NCBI GenBank assembly: GCA_963969395.1
Contig: OZ017797.1
Span: forward strand, 5,952,001-6,016,000
From: Pseudoscleropodium purum
Taxonomy: Eukaryota > Streptophyta > Bryopsida > Hypnales > Brachytheciaceae
Direction: 5' to 3'
Length of the DNA: 64,000 nucleotides
The position numbers were made by a program, and so were the translations under genes. The number at the start of each line of letters is the position of its first letter. Position 1 is the stretch's first letter. A model generated the notes under the pieces. The model saw nothing but the letters and a program-made list of their open reading frames with translations. It ran no database searches and was not told where the DNA came from. This document shows positions 24,401-37,689 of this stretch, piece after piece.

Positions 24401-27400
24401 ATCTCGCCATGACCACCTCATTTGTTTAACTTGTTGGATCTTTCTGTAGTTGCACAGAAGACAAAAGTTGTTTTGAGCTCCATTAATGTATGATTCGTTC
24501 CTGACTACCTATTTTGCAGGTGGGAGAGCCATGGGTACAAGGTCTTGTGGAAGGGGAATATTCAGATCTTAGTGTTGAAGAGCGACTAAACGCTTTGGTG
24601 GCATTAGTTACGGTTGTCAACGAAGGCAATGCTATTCGTATTGCACTGGAGGTATGTGAATCCTGACTTCCACCTTATCTTGTAATTCGTGAGGTTGCAT
24701 TTATTGTGTCCAATCGTGACCAGCATGGCCTTGCCTCCTTTCTTCTTCTCTTCATCCTTGCAGTCATCATTTGTGTGTTTTTGCCTACGTGCGTGAAGCT
24801 CAACGATGTTCTACTGTGTGCTCACAGGAGCGGCTTGAAGCAGCAACTGCGCTGAAGAGACAAATGTGGGCAGAAATGCAGTTAGAAAAACGGCGTCACA
24901 AAGAGGAGCTGTTATCTAGGTCTCATTTTCCTCTCATCAAAACTGATGGTGAAAGCCCTGACCCAGAAAACATGGCACCCGGAGCGTTGGCCCTTTATGA
25001 TCAGGGACCGTTAGACATGAATGCGCCAAACACTGACGGTGTTGGACTGGGAGAGACTTTTATTGGAAATGGGAAATCCCTGGCTGGACTCTCTAATGGT
25101 GTGGTGGCACATGAAGCTGGCCCCTCTATAGGAGCCGGAGCTTCAGGCAACTATCTAGCGGAGAAGTCACGCGCACAGGCGAAGGCAGATATTGGTCTTC
25201 GGGCTGAAGAGCTCTATGTGTTCCGGTCACAACCCTTAGGCTCTGACAGGAGACACAATCGTTACTGGCAATTTGTTACCGGTAACGGAGGTCAGGATCC
25301 AGGATGTGGACGGCTTTTCTTTGAGTCTAACTCTGATGGCTATTGGGGAGTTGTTGATACAGAAGAGGTGAGACACCAATCTCTCGCAAAATTCTCTGTT
25401 GCTTGGCGTTTGTTGCTGATTATTAAATTTATCTTTTAGATGGTCCTGCTCACCATCTGGTAACTTGAGCAGGCTTTCGATGCACTGTTGGCGTCACTGG
25501 ATCCAAGGGGCGCCAGAGAGGCTGCACTGACTGCCATCCTCAATAGATTAGAAGGCACTTTACGGCAAGGTATGAAGTTGAGGTCTTCTGGCACGGTGCA
25601 ATCGTCACCGATCATGGGGTCGCTTGATAAACGCTCTGCTTTGAAAGGTACAAAACCCGTGCCATCTTTATTGATGTATTTTTGTGTAGTTGCAGAGAGT
25701 CGTTTGCTTAGACTAATCACAATTGCATTGATCCTGTGAATTCAAGGAATGGAAGAAAGTCCAGCGAGTAGCCTTTCAGGCTCGGACAGTGATACTCCAG
25801 AAGTTGTGGGTGCCATCTCTGTTGAGTTGGGAAGATCGTCTAGGGAACAGAAGCAGGCCCTTGATCGCTACAAGGTGACAGAGAAATGGATCTGGTCCGA
25901 GTGTTCCACGGGTGGATCTGTGCCAAAAGCAACTAGGACTGGTCATCGGAGAGAGGCTCGTGTCTTACTTGTTTGTGATTTATGTCATGACTTGTATACA
26001 AACAAGGATAGGCATTGCCAGTACTGCCATGCGACCTTCGACAAGGCTTCTTCTCCGAGACTCTTCTCAGAACACACTAAAGACTGTGAAGAGAGGAAAC
26101 GGAGAGGTGATCCGAATTGGAAGTTGCACGGACCTGTTGTTTCCATGCCCTCCCGCCTTCAGTTCCTGAAGATTGAGATTATAAAGATTGAGGTATGTTT
26201 CACTCTTTCTATTCCTCAGTTATTGTAATTTTTCGCTTCTTTTCCTTTGGATTTCGATTCATGTCCTTGGCTCTTCATCGACGACTTTCATCAATTTTGT
26301 TGAGTTGTCTGTTTGCAGAGCGCAATACCTGCGAAGGCGCTTAAGAAGGATTGGACTGACCAGCAACGCAAAATTTGGGCTGCTTCTTTGAAATCCGCAT
26401 CTGAACCTAACCAGGTTCTACAGGTACACATTGCATTCTGGTGCTAATCTTGTACTTATGGAACACATATATCTAGTATGAGGGTCAGAGACTGTACATG
26501 AATACATGGCTCATCCATGACTATTTTATTTTAGTTTTTGAGAGGTTTGTATCTTCAGCTTGAACGCTAGGGTTACCTTTGTGCTTGTTTCTGTTCAAAT
26601 CTAAAGGCCTGTAGATCAACTTTGAAATTGGACTGTGGGTGCTGAGCTTATATTTTTTGGTGACGCAGGCCCTTACAAGCCTTGAGAGTATAATCGAGCG
26701 CGACTGGTTATCCTCTACGTATGAAACAACCGAAGAAATTGCCAGTGCAGCTGCTGGAGCTGACCATTTTGGGAGCCAGGGGGCACTGTTGCCTTTTTGG
26801 GTGCCTCCAACGACAGCTGCTGTAGCCTTGCGGATTCGCCTCTTGGATAACGCTATAGCTTACAGTCAGGAAGCCAAGGAAGAGCGTGAGAAACAGGAGA
26901 TTGAGGATGAGATCAACCAGAAAAATGTACGTTCATCCGATCTGTTCAGTGCTTTTCAGTTCTAAGTTATCAGTATATTTTTATGGTCTTTGTGCTCCTT
27001 TCAGTCATGTGGATATAGACATAGAGTGATTGTTGAGGGCTTACTATCTCAGCTAATGTGGTGTTTGGTGCAGTCAAAGATGTCAACATTCAGATTCACA
27101 CCTGAGGGCTTACCTGGTGACCAAGATGATGATCAACCAGCTGAAATGGTGGAGACAGTTCCCAGCACAAGCGGAAAGGGTAGGAGCCGTGTCCGTTCGA
27201 GTGGTGGAGGAAAGGTACGTGCAGGGAGGGGGAGTGGTCAAGCTGTTCCTGCACAAACTGGAACAGGTGGGGGTCGCCGCAAAAGCACTACTGCTGTTTC
27301 AACTGGTGGGGGATCATCCAAGTCCAGAGTAAGATCAAGTAGCGCTGCGAAGAAAGGCGGTTTGAAACGGAAGTTGCAATTCCGAGAGGGAGCCGAGGAG

Positions 27401-28144
27401 GCTGCTGCTGCTGACCCCAAACAAGTGTGGGGTGGTGCTGCCAAGGGACGAAGTGCCCGGGCAGCAGTTGCTCGTGGTGCAAAAACACCTCCTGCTCGTC
27501 GACCTAGTCGAGCTCAGGCAGGCCCTCGTTCTCGTACTCGTCGCCAGTCTGCATCACGAAGACCTGGACAGAAGCAAAGGAACACGAATGAGCTGATGGT
27601 CCCGTCCAAGAAGAGCAAAGCGGATGTGGTGGTGAAAGCGGGAGTGGAAGATGAAGAAGATGAAATCGAGGAAGAGAGTAATGGAGGTGATTCCCAGGCG
27701 GGTTATGCCGACGAAGGGTATGAAAATGGTGATCAGTATGACGCGGAGGACAACAATGACGATGAGCAGAATGGGTCTGACCCGGGTGAGCGTGAAGAAG
27801 AGGTGGAGGAGGAACAGGAGGAGGAACAGGAAGAGGAACAGGAAGAACAGGTGGAGGAACAGGAGGAGGTGGAGGAGGAACAGGTGGAGGAGGAGGATGA
27901 AGAAGGTGAGGAGGTTGATGAGGAAGGCGAGGAGGAACTTGAGGATGATGATGGCGATGGCGATGGCGATGGTCAGGAGGAAGATGGCTATGGCGTGCGG
28001 GGCAGTTATGCTAGGGATGATGCTGATGATGCTGATGATGCGGAGGAAGAGGGGGAGGAAGAAGAAGAAGCAGGTGGTGAGGAAACTGAGGATGAGGAGG
28101 ATCAGGATCAGGAGAGACAACCTTCGTACAGCGATGAAGATTAA
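18451..28144 (+). CDS. RLT: Homeobox-DDT domain protein, RLT1/RLT2-like ISWI-complex subunit, 22 exons
   Basis: Exons: 18451-18553, 18707-19026, 19217-19430, 19666-19778, 19908-20156, 20307-20396, 20586-20729, 20944-21163, 21309-21409, 21559-21645, 21870-22022, 22223-22384, 22886-23095, 23261-23548, 23734-24060, 24520-24651, 24828-25367, 25473-25647, 25747-26192, 26319-26423, 26669-26926, 27074-28144. All junctions are GT-AG and one frame runs through to 1,835 residues; family members are about 1,700. Visible in order: homeodomain at residues 16-73 (WFCHRRLKDRK recognition helix), basic coiled coil in exons 6-8, DDT domain about 515-575 (VWRFLTTFADVVGLWPFTL), WHIM-like LTWPEILRQFALAAGFGP, HARE-HTH from about 691, WSD motif about 928-1000, the GSDRRHNRYW block, a Cys/His-rich CDLCHDLY segment in exon 19, and a basic then very acidic C-tail. 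Family members bind plant ISWI ATPases (CHR11/CHR17) through DDT and control developmental genes in the nucleus. TGA lies in frame 6 bases before the ATG. Confidence 0.92.
22385..22885 (+). other. Long intron 12 of the RLT gene with a GC-richer insert
   Basis: At 501 bases this is one of the longest introns of the gene. Its middle (about 22420-22820) is richer in GC than the other introns and contains TTTTATAAATACC, a TATA-like motif, at about 22710. It may be an old insertion such as a solo LTR, but no duplication or matched end could be shown. Confidence 0.3.
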
Positions 28145-29118
28145 CGTTGAAGCTTTCTCTCTCGCAGAGTGATGTATTATTCATGGTAGTCTTCACCAAG
28201 CTGAAACCTCGGCCTGTCTTTCTATTCCAATGTGTGATAAGCATCTACCATCGCAGGAAGCAAAAGCAGACGACTTTTTTGAGCTGTGGACAGATGGCAT
28301 CGATCAAGGAATGGTGTTTATTCACCATCTCATATTGGTGGGATTTTCTACAGAAAAGTTCACAGTTCTGTGTATAGATTATTGAGCTCCTTGCTCTCCT
28401 GCAGCCTCTCTGCGTGCTGTACCTCATCGATGTCTCCAAAGGCTTGTGTTGGGCCGCTTTTCACATCGCCGCCACAAACCGTTGGCTTTTGGATGGAGAT
28501 ACTTTATGCAGGAAGAATAATTTGCAGAGGCCGTGGAGAGTATGCATTCTCTCGAATAGTGTAGGATAGTGGTGACTTAGCAAGGGTCCCAATTTTGCTG
28601 TCTGACTTGCTTCAGCATTGTGTGCATCCCCGGTGGGTTTCTCATGTAAGTATCCTAGGTGAAGGTACCTCTTTCTTTGAGAAATTTCTTCTGATGTAGA
28701 TCGGCCTACTGGTCAGCTTTTAGAATTTAATTCGAATTTGTTATTGGTGATCAATGAACTAATCAAACAATATCACGAAGTCGTCTCTCATTGATGTTGA
28801 TAGTTCGCTACTAACTTCTGTTGCCACCCATAGAGAATCTTACCGGAGAATTGTGATGCTTGTAAGAAACTGGAAGGGTTGTAATCCTTGCATGTTTTGT
28901 TCATTGTATTTATTCAATATCGAGGGTTGCAATGTTGCCTGAATCAAATTGCTGAATCGTGATGTACTTTGAGGTGATTAGAAATAAGGCATTTTTGTTC
29001 CCCTTAAGATTCAGAGTTGGCAAGAGCTAATGGAGATTGTTCATGGTAATGAAATGTATCAAGGCCCCTTCAATAACAAATTTTGATGTTTCTGAAATTG
29101 ACACAAAGTTGAGGACAC
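28145..29118 (+). other. RLT 3'UTR and short intergenic stretch before the pogo-type element
   Basis: The first several hundred bases are the probable RLT 3'UTR. No further gene is seen before the TA that flanks the transposon at 29119. Confidence 0.5.
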
Positions 29119-29552
29119 TACACTAAAATTGGTAAATAGTGTTGGTTACACTAATTGTCAACACTAACACTAATTGTCATTTGCAAAGTTAGTATTAGAA
29201 CATTATTTATCCATTCTAATACTATTTTAGCTCTATAGTAAAATTTGGTCATTTCAACATTTTTACAAGAGTGCATTTAGTATTAGATGGGACCAAAATA
29301 TAGAAGTTGGATTGGTGGGGAAAAAACAATGTATGAAATGTTGAAATAGACAATGAAATGTTGAAATGTTGAAATAAACATTGAAATAATTAAATAAACA
29401 TTGAAATGCTGAAATGAGGGAAAAAATAGTAAAATATCAAAGAAGATTTCTAAACTGTCCTATTGAAATTGGGTAGTTCTTGTCCTTGGAAATATTGCAA
29501 ATGTTTTGCAATTATCTTGAAATTATCTCTTAGAGATGTGGAAACAATTGTT

Positions 29553-30790
29553 CTATACAACAGCCAATTGTAAAAAAAAACGCTTTCCAGCATTTGTCAA
29601 CTTCCCTAACCATTGTTCATTTGTCCAAGGTGCATTTTGCCAAGCATTTTGTTGTATCAACTCAATTTTCTTGGCTTCCCACCGGCTTGTCTATGCATCT
29701 TTAATTTTTGAAAAGAAGAATCTCTCTATTGGTTGGCAAAGGTGAGTAGAATATGGAAGCAAAAATTTGAAAACTGTGTTTTTGGCAACTAGGACAGTAG
29801 CCAATTTAGAAGTCACAATGTGGCCACTGCAATTATCAAGCCATATAATCCTCATGCATTGATGAAGATCGACTTGATATGCATGAGGTTCCAGAAAGTA
29901 TTCAAGGAAGATGGTTTGGTCCATCCAACCTTTAGGACCCGTTTTATAAGAAACCCCAAAAATATTATCAATCAAATCCTGAATAGGATAGTTCCTATTT
30001 TCATTTGAGAAAATGAGTTCAAAAGCTTCTATTGTGGCATAACAACCACCTAATGTGCGAACCACCATGGTCATAGACTCCCCACCCGAGACAACTTCAA
30101 TGTATTTGACAGCTGTATCTCCCGAAACCCTAAAGTTCAGCCATTGTCAAGATTGACAACAAAATGTGTATCATCCAAGTTTTCCATGAGATTATCATTG
30201 AATTCCCCGAATGCAAATCCCCTTTGCAAGACCCTCAAATGGTAGGCAATTTGCATTTCAATTTGAAGTTCTTTTTCAAGGCTACAAGTCAAACAACCAC
30301 ATTAGAAAAGAAGGACTATATTGTGATTATCCATGAACTAATGGACTCAATTCGCTATGATTTTGTTGACCAACAAAATATCATCTTTGGGATTAACTAA
30401 ATAGGCTGTGAAAATGGACTTTAGAGCTACAAGAATGAAAAGAGCCAATTTATGAAGTAGGTGAGAGGAAAATTTGACACTTGATTTGCGGAGGCGGTTG
30501 AATTCTTCAAATAATATAGGGTACAAATATTGTACCCATTTGCTCTTTTTTTTGCCTCAACCCGATTTAACTTTTGGAGAATAGCGCCTCCTTTTGCTCA
30601 ATCGACTTCAACTATAAGAGAATGAAGTGGTGTAACCTGCAACATCTTCATGGAATTGGTGACATTGCTGCCACCAATGGTTGGCTTTCATGAGGTTAGT
30701 AGGGTATTGGCCATGGAAGTATTCCGGAAATGTTTGAATGACCCAAGAACAAAGTTCAACAAAGCCGTGAATGGCGACATCCTCAACCAT
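29553..30790 (-). pseudogene. Degenerate pogo-like DDE transposase
   Basis: The longest clean frame (29691-30074) reads the core of a DDE-1 endonuclease: GGESMTMVVRTLGG, YPIQDLIDNIFGVSYKTGPKGW, then WLDNCSGH (second catalytic Asp) and LLPYSTHLCQPIE. Just upstream another frame reads NLDDTHFVVNLDNG, which holds the first catalytic Asp. It is joined to the core only through a frameshift near 30130. The N-terminal part (30608-30790) starts MVEDVAIHGFVELCSW, and remnants of LYPILFEEFNRLRK-type sequence follow across several stops. In the C-terminus a TAG replaces the expected Trp after KIKDA at about 29690, and the frame then continues to a TAG at 29553-29555. With at least one frameshift and several stops, the protein cannot be functional. 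Relatives are common in fungi, oomycetes and some plants. Confidence 0.8.
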
Positions 30791-31317
30791 CGAAGAAGCG
30801 ACAGATCAGTGAGTGGCTAGGCTCAAAACTTGTTGAAGATGACGTGGAGGGGTATTGGGAGGAATCACGACAAGTGAGAGGCAATCCATGGTTGGCTACA
30901 AAAAAACATTAAAAATGTGGTTGGAAAAAATGGTTGAAAAAAATAGTCATAAAAAAATGGTTATAAAAAAACTAGTTGTCAAAAAAATGGTTGTAAAAAA
31001 AAATGGCGACCAAAAAAAAAAATTAGTTTTCAAAGGGAATAGAGGAGAGAAAGACAAATCCAATGGTGTCATCCAATGTTCAATCTTATACGTCAAGAAG
31101 AAGATAGCAGTAGGGAAACCGGGAGCATTTCAAATCAAGGCAGGAGGCAAGAACCGAGAGCATTTGAATTCGAGACAAGAATCCACGGAGTATAACACAC
31201 ACATACACATACCAAATCTTTTCAAGGCGGAGAACCGGAGAACTCTCCACTCACAATTTCTCCAAGACGATTACCAAACAAGGGAAGAGCGGGGAGCAAG
31301 CCAAAAGAAAGTTTTTG

Positions 31318-31590
31318 AAGGAAGGGAGGCTAAAATTGAGTTTCGCAGGGAAGGGCCAAAGCTTGACGACGGGAGGCTAAAATGGAGGTTTCCAGGGAAG
31401 GACCAGAACTTGACAATGGGAGGCTAAAATTGAGGTGTTCAAGGAAGGACTAGAGCTTGATGACAAGAAGCTAAAATTGAGGTTTCCAAGGAAGGGCCAA
31501 AAATTGAGTTTCCTAAGAAAAGACCAAAATTTAACGGTAGGAGGCTAAAATTGAGGTTTTCAAGGAAGCGCCAAAGTTTGACAGCAGGAG
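31318..31590. repeat. 47-bp tandem repeat inside the pogo-type element
   Basis: Five to six imperfect units follow the pattern AGGCTAAAATTGAGGTTTTC, then AAGGAAGGGCCAAAGCTTGA and a short GACGGG-like end. Unit starts are spaced about 46-48 bases apart, with one shortened unit. They lie between the transposase and the right terminus. Confidence 0.7.
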
Positions 31591-31697
31591 TTAAGTACCC
31601 CAACACTATTTACACAGAAATTGAAAAGTAGTGTTGGGGGTAAAAAATAGGGAACAACACTAATTTTCACCCAAAACTATTTACTAATTTTAGTGTA

Positions 31698-32515
31698 TTG
31701 AAGTTGTCTTTTGTAGGAAGGAAAATAAAGTCTAATTAGAGGCCTAAATGAAAAGTTATGCTTCTCCCAAATTTCCCAAATAGGAAAAGCATAACTTGGG
31801 TTGAAATTTGGCATGTATGTAACTAACATGATATGGTATGAAATTGTTAAAAAAGCAAAAATTTCGTTCCAAAATCACACTCCAAGAGGAATCAAAGCTT
31901 ATTAACCTTTGAAGGGTGGAGACTATGACCATGTAGTTGAACTTGAAAGTCACACTCTTTCCTACATTTCTTTGCTATCCATGAATGAAATTGTTTGATT
32001 TTGTTTTTCAAAGGTGAAATCACATGTCTAAATTATGTCATAAAATAATTAAAAAATTTTGTGGAAATTTCATATTGCTATGAATTTTTGAAGAAAAAGT
32101 TAGGAAAATTCATCTCAGTATTTTCTTAAATAATCTAAAAATTTCAAAAATACCATAATGTCTAGTACATTATAATGGTATAGAACATTGCAGTATTAAG
32201 AAAATTGTCATGTCACTCTATATTTAGAAACATTGTTATAGAATCTCAACTTCAAACTTCCATGCAATGCTTATTTTAAAGAACTTTTCAAAATTTCTAA
32301 GTGGAGTAGAGCAAAGCTAACAAACCTTAGCTTATAAAGCAAAAAAATTTGAATACATTTCCCTAATTGAGTACTATACTTTACAAAATTGGAGTTCAAA
32401 AAATTACATTTAGTTTTCAAATTTAGTCAATGATCTAGAAATTAGTACTTTTGGGCAATTTCTCTTGAAAAATATCCTTAGTACTTGAAGGATTATAATT
32501 GATCCATATATATTC
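31698..32515. other. AT-rich intergenic DNA
   Basis: No gene or paired terminal repeat was recognised. Confidence 0.5.
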
Positions 32516-33390
32516 TTAATTCCTAAAGACCAAGGCACCCACTTTGAGTTTTTTCAAGAATTCATGCTAGCTTTATTGTCTTCATAATTTGGAAGTTCTG
32601 CATGAAAATTTTAAGCTAGATGCTACTCATTATAATCTAGGTGTGAAGTTTTGTTTCACATCATTGCAAAAGTTGCAAAAGTTAGAAGTTTTTTTTTTAT
32701 TTCAATGTCAAATTGGGCAATAATAAAGATATATATTAAAAAATAATTGTTTTGGAAGATTTTATAGATTGATAACTTCTCAAAAAAATTGAGCCATTCA
32801 ATTTTGAATAATCACATAAAAGTTATGGAGAGCTTTATTTTTGTAGCAATGGAAGAAGAAAAAATATACAAAGTTGTCTTTTGCTTTCAATTTTCAAATT
32901 TTTCAAATTAAAATTAAAATATAGGATTTAAGTTGTTTACTAGAATATTTTTGCCATAATTGTGATTTACAATTCTCAATTTTTGGTAAAAGTTATTAGT
33001 ACCAATATATTAGTTTTTTCTTTCATTCAATACCTCCTTCCACTTTACAATTCTTTGAAAGATGAATATGAAAATTCTCTTGGTTAAAATTTTTTTACAT
33101 GTTTTCAAACCATTTCCCAATATATTGAAAAAGCACGTAAGTTTTAGGACATATGATTTTTTTCTAAAAATGTTTTGAAAGGCAAAACTTTACCTTTTGG
33201 AAAAGCCTATATTTTGAAGTTTAGGAAAATTGAACTTGCAATTGGTGGGGATATATGCTCTAAAATTTTAGGACAATGTACTTGAACAAGTCAACTAAAA
33301 GCACTATGGCTGGATTTGTTAAAAAATAATTATTGTTGAAGATTCTAATCTCGTTTTGGGGATGGGTACTTTGAAGCAGTAAGAGGCCTT
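32516..33390. mobile_element. Diverged relative of the TTAA-flanked elements at 2231 and 6659
   Basis: The left end reads TTCCTAAAGACCAAGGCACC after TTAA (32516-32519), the shared terminal motif. Internal blocks such as CCATTCAATTTTGAATAATCA, ATATAGGATTTAAGTTGTTTACTAGAATA and the following AATTCTCAATT stretch align with the first two copies in order. The right end is not clear: it may have been lost or joined to the element starting at 33394. Confidence 0.45.
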
Positions 33391-33393
33391 CAA

Positions 33394-34496
<1,103 letters not shown>

Positions 34497-34500
34497 TTAA

Positions 34501-34520
34501 ACATGATGGTCCTTTAGAGG
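34501..34520. mobile_element. Second TTAA-type terminus immediately beside R3 copy A
   Basis: ACATGATGGTCCTTTAGAGG precedes TTAA (34521-34524). It is close to the reverse complement of the left end of the element at 2231. Two family ends therefore lie 24 bases apart, which suggests that R3 copy A inserted near the end of an older member. The rest of that older member was not found. Confidence 0.5.
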
Positions 34521-34524
34521 TTAA

Positions 34525-36474
34525 AATCCTCTTTCAGTTGCCAAGATGACCAAGGAAAATTTTAGTATACTAGCAAGAACTATGGTGAGTTGTTTATTTA
34601 GAAATATTTTGAATGTAGTTACTATATTCACAACATTATAAGATAAATATATGCATGCATTTCCAATTTTGGGTTGGAAAAAGGAGCAATTAATGCTTGG
34701 ATCTACCTCCAAATTTTCTTTGTTCCTATAAATGAGCAATTTTCTTTAAAAAATGGAAAAATTCATTGTAGAGGAAAAAAATACAACCCAAGAATGAGCA
34801 CCCAAGCAAGGCCTAAATAGGAGCAAAAATCAAACTATCCTCATCCAATCCAATGAACAACTTTTACTTGACCCAAGAGATTTAAAGATCAGTGCGATTG
34901 CAATTGACCAAGAATTAACTCCAATCCATACTTTTGAAAAATGACTTACTTTTCAAAAACCTAACGATCCTACAATGTGAGGCCTTGCTAGAGCAGTGAA
35001 ATTTTAAACACCTCTCCCTCTCTCTTGGTTATTGAAGCTCTCTAAAGATTGCATGACAAGAATCCAAATGAACCTTGTTAGAAATGTATTTGGTATTAAA
35101 GTTGCTAAGTTATAGGTATACTTCCAAATCCTTTGAGAAAGAGGATAATTAAAAGAAACAATAAAGACTAAAGAGAAGATGTGGAAGAGAGGTTCATAAA
35201 GCTAAGAGCAAGTTTTCCTTACACTAATCCCAAACTTCTAACATCTCTAGTGCAACGTCAAAGGATCATGCATACATGCTTGTATGTAAGATCTTACCCC
35301 ATAGCCTAAAAAATGCACTTGATTGTCTATGCAAACTACATCACTCGTCCAAATTAGGAAAACTCTCATGCTTGGGATTTGTTGAGACGAATACAATATT
35401 GTCTTTGCAACAAAACACTATGATTAGGGAATTGAACATCTTACCAAAATACAACAATTATTGCAAAGCGTAGATATAGAGGTTATGGTAGTGGTTCAAA
35501 GACTAAATGATCAAATAAGTTTAAATAGATTGTACACCTACAAAACAACGGAAATCTAAATAATATCATTATTTTTATTTTTGCACTTTTGTTGTATCAC
35601 TTAGAACCAAATTTTGGAATTAAAATAAATTCTATCATTGTTGATATTACCAAAAAAGATTCTTAGTTTTAGGATTTATAGCACAAGTATCATATTATCG
35701 AGTTTTTTTTCCAAAACCTACACCCCAAAATTCTTTCTAGTGTTTAAACTCTTAAAGATTTCTGGAATTCACTTCATAAACAATTTGAAGAGTTTGGTGT
35801 TTTTCTAACTCATTGAAGACCAATCCATAGCAAGATGGTCAATTAGTAGTTTTAAACTCAATTTAGCCTTTTTGAGTTAAATTCAAGTTTCACCTATTTT
35901 TTATGACATAAAACAATATGCTATATATGGTATAAACATAGATAATCTTCAATTCTCTATTAATTTCTTGAAAAAATTTAATTGTCACAATTTCTTCAAC
36001 AAATAGTAAAGCTATAATAGAAAAATCTAATTAATTTGAAATTGTTTTTCGAAGCTCAAGTAGCAAATTAGTGATAAAAAAATAGTGTGAAACCTTTCAA
36101 GTAATTTATTGTTTTCTACACCCAAAATACTCTTTTAGTGAAATTCGACTTACAAGAATATTGAGCCATGTTTGTCTATCATCCAATTATCCATGTATAG
36201 CCTTTGAATAGTCACCTACATCACTAAGAAATGACACAAGATTGAAAGAGCAACCAATGAGAGTTGAAGGGTTTTCAAAGCACAAGGTTATTTAAAATAA
36301 ACTCAAAAATGAAAATGTTGCAAATTCTTAAATAAAAATTTGTATTTGAATTAAAATCTTCTATTGGTTGTCATTAGTAGCATGGAAATTAGTCAAAGTG
36401 TGTATGTGTGTATGGATGTATGTAATTTTTTTTTCCTCTCTATATTGAAAAATATAGATTCCAATAGATGTACC
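34525..36474. other. AT-rich intergenic DNA
   Basis: No gene, RNA gene or paired inverted ends could be supported. Confidence 0.5.
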
Positions 36475-36745
36475 ACAACAAAAGTTTCATAATTGAATTC
36501 GGCATGACTAAAACATCAAATATAAGGTCACAACTGCTTTGAAATTTGGAGGCACTATGATTAAAGCATTATAATTTAAGTACACAACAAAAGCTTCATA
36601 ATCGAACACAACATGACTAAAACGTCAAATGTAAAGTCACAACTACTTTGAAATTTGGAGGCGCTATAATTAAGCATCAAAATTTAAAGCACACAATAGA
36701 AGCATCATAATTTTGAAGTGACACATCTAAAGCATCAAAATTATG
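36475..36745. repeat. 110-bp tandem repeat, about 2.5 units
   Basis: Units start at about 36475, 36585 and 36694. Shared blocks are CAACAAAAGCTTCATAAT, ACATGACTAAAACGTCAAAT and CTTTGAAATTTGGAGGCGCT. The third unit is shortened. Confidence 0.75.
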
Positions 36746-37689
36746 CTATTTTATTGTCCTTTCATCTAAATTTGGGCCGTGCATGGTCACCTACACCACT
36801 TAATTCAAGTGCAAATTTTAAAAAGAAATCATTGAGAATTGAGGAGTTTTTTAAAACAATGTTTAAAAATATTTTTTAATAATGGAATAATGGAAAAATT
36901 GAACAATATTTGAAATATAAAAATAAAAAGATGAAAAATATAATTTGAAAATTTAAAAGATTTTTAATTTTTAAAGAAACTTGGAATTCCACAATAAAAG
37001 AGTACATCTTTATATATTATTTACCCCCTCCCCCAAGCAAGACTTGGTTTAATACAAAACCATTTAAAACCATAGGTGGTATTCTACTAGTAATATAGAG
37101 ATCTCAAATTCACAAACTATTGGTTAACAAGTTTAAAATTTCCATATTTATAGCTTTCAAAAGTTTAAGATTTTGAAATTTCAATATTTAAAAGTCCTAG
37201 ACCTTCAATAAACATCACTTACAGCACAAAGAATCGCGGAGTTCTAAATTTCTAATCGATCATTTTAAATTATACTTAAAAGACACACATGAAGAATACA
37301 TACTCTTGTGAAATTTAGATCATGTTACATGGAGCTTGCAATTACCATCTATGCACTGGTTTGGGAGATTCTCCAAAAAATTTATCTACACAGAAAACTA
37401 AATGGGGATATTTTGAGAGCTATAATTGACTATTTGACCAAAGCGTATCCACCTTTTGGTTAAAAGAATCTTCATCCAACTATTGTTAGCAATTTTGATG
37501 AAGGAATTTTTAGTTTCATAGTAGTTCAAAGTTCATACAATTAGTACAAAAGTTGAAGGAGCTTTTGGTCTCATTTGAGGTTCACAATAAAATTGTTTGA
37601 ATTAAAGATTATATAAGATGAAATGTCGATGCACAAATTATATGTTTATCAATTTTATGCAATTACTAAAGATGATTCTAAGGTTTAGG
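36746..37689. other. AT-rich intergenic DNA
   Basis: Nothing gene-like is seen. The first 180 bases weakly resemble 36170-36350 (shared TCACCTACA and GAGAATTGAGGAG-like blocks), so the 110-bp array may sit inside a larger old duplication. Confidence 0.45.

Larger units (their letters stand above)
29121..31695 (-). mobile_element. Complete pogo/mariner-type transposon with TA duplications and degenerate transposase
   Basis: The left terminus CACTAAAATTGGTAAATAGT and the reverse complement of the right terminus, CACTAAAATTAGTAAATAGT, match at 19 of 20 bases and continue with GTTGG/TTTGG. TA stands directly outside both (29119-29120 and 31696-31697). The core GTAAATAGTGTTGG recurs subterminally, and CCCCAACACT at 31598-31607 pairs with its complement at 31630-31639. 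The minus strand carries a DDE transposase pseudogene (29553-30790), and the 5' side of that gene holds a 47-bp tandem repeat. A TA duplication plus a DDE domain of the DNxxxH type identifies the Tc1/mariner group, pogo branch. It is now non-autonomous. Confidence 0.85.

Noticed and set aside
27554..28120. 188-codon minus-strand frame of Leu/Ile/Phe-rich sequence, and the 173-codon Arg/Lys/Met-rich plus frame at 27651-28172
   Set aside because: Both are shadows of the GAG/GAA-rich acidic tail of the RLT-type gene in other frames.
29119..31697. Reading the 29121 element as a CACTA transposon because it starts CACTA
   Set aside because: The flanking duplication is TA, the next bases are AAATT rather than a CACTA-type end, and the encoded DDE domain is of pogo type.
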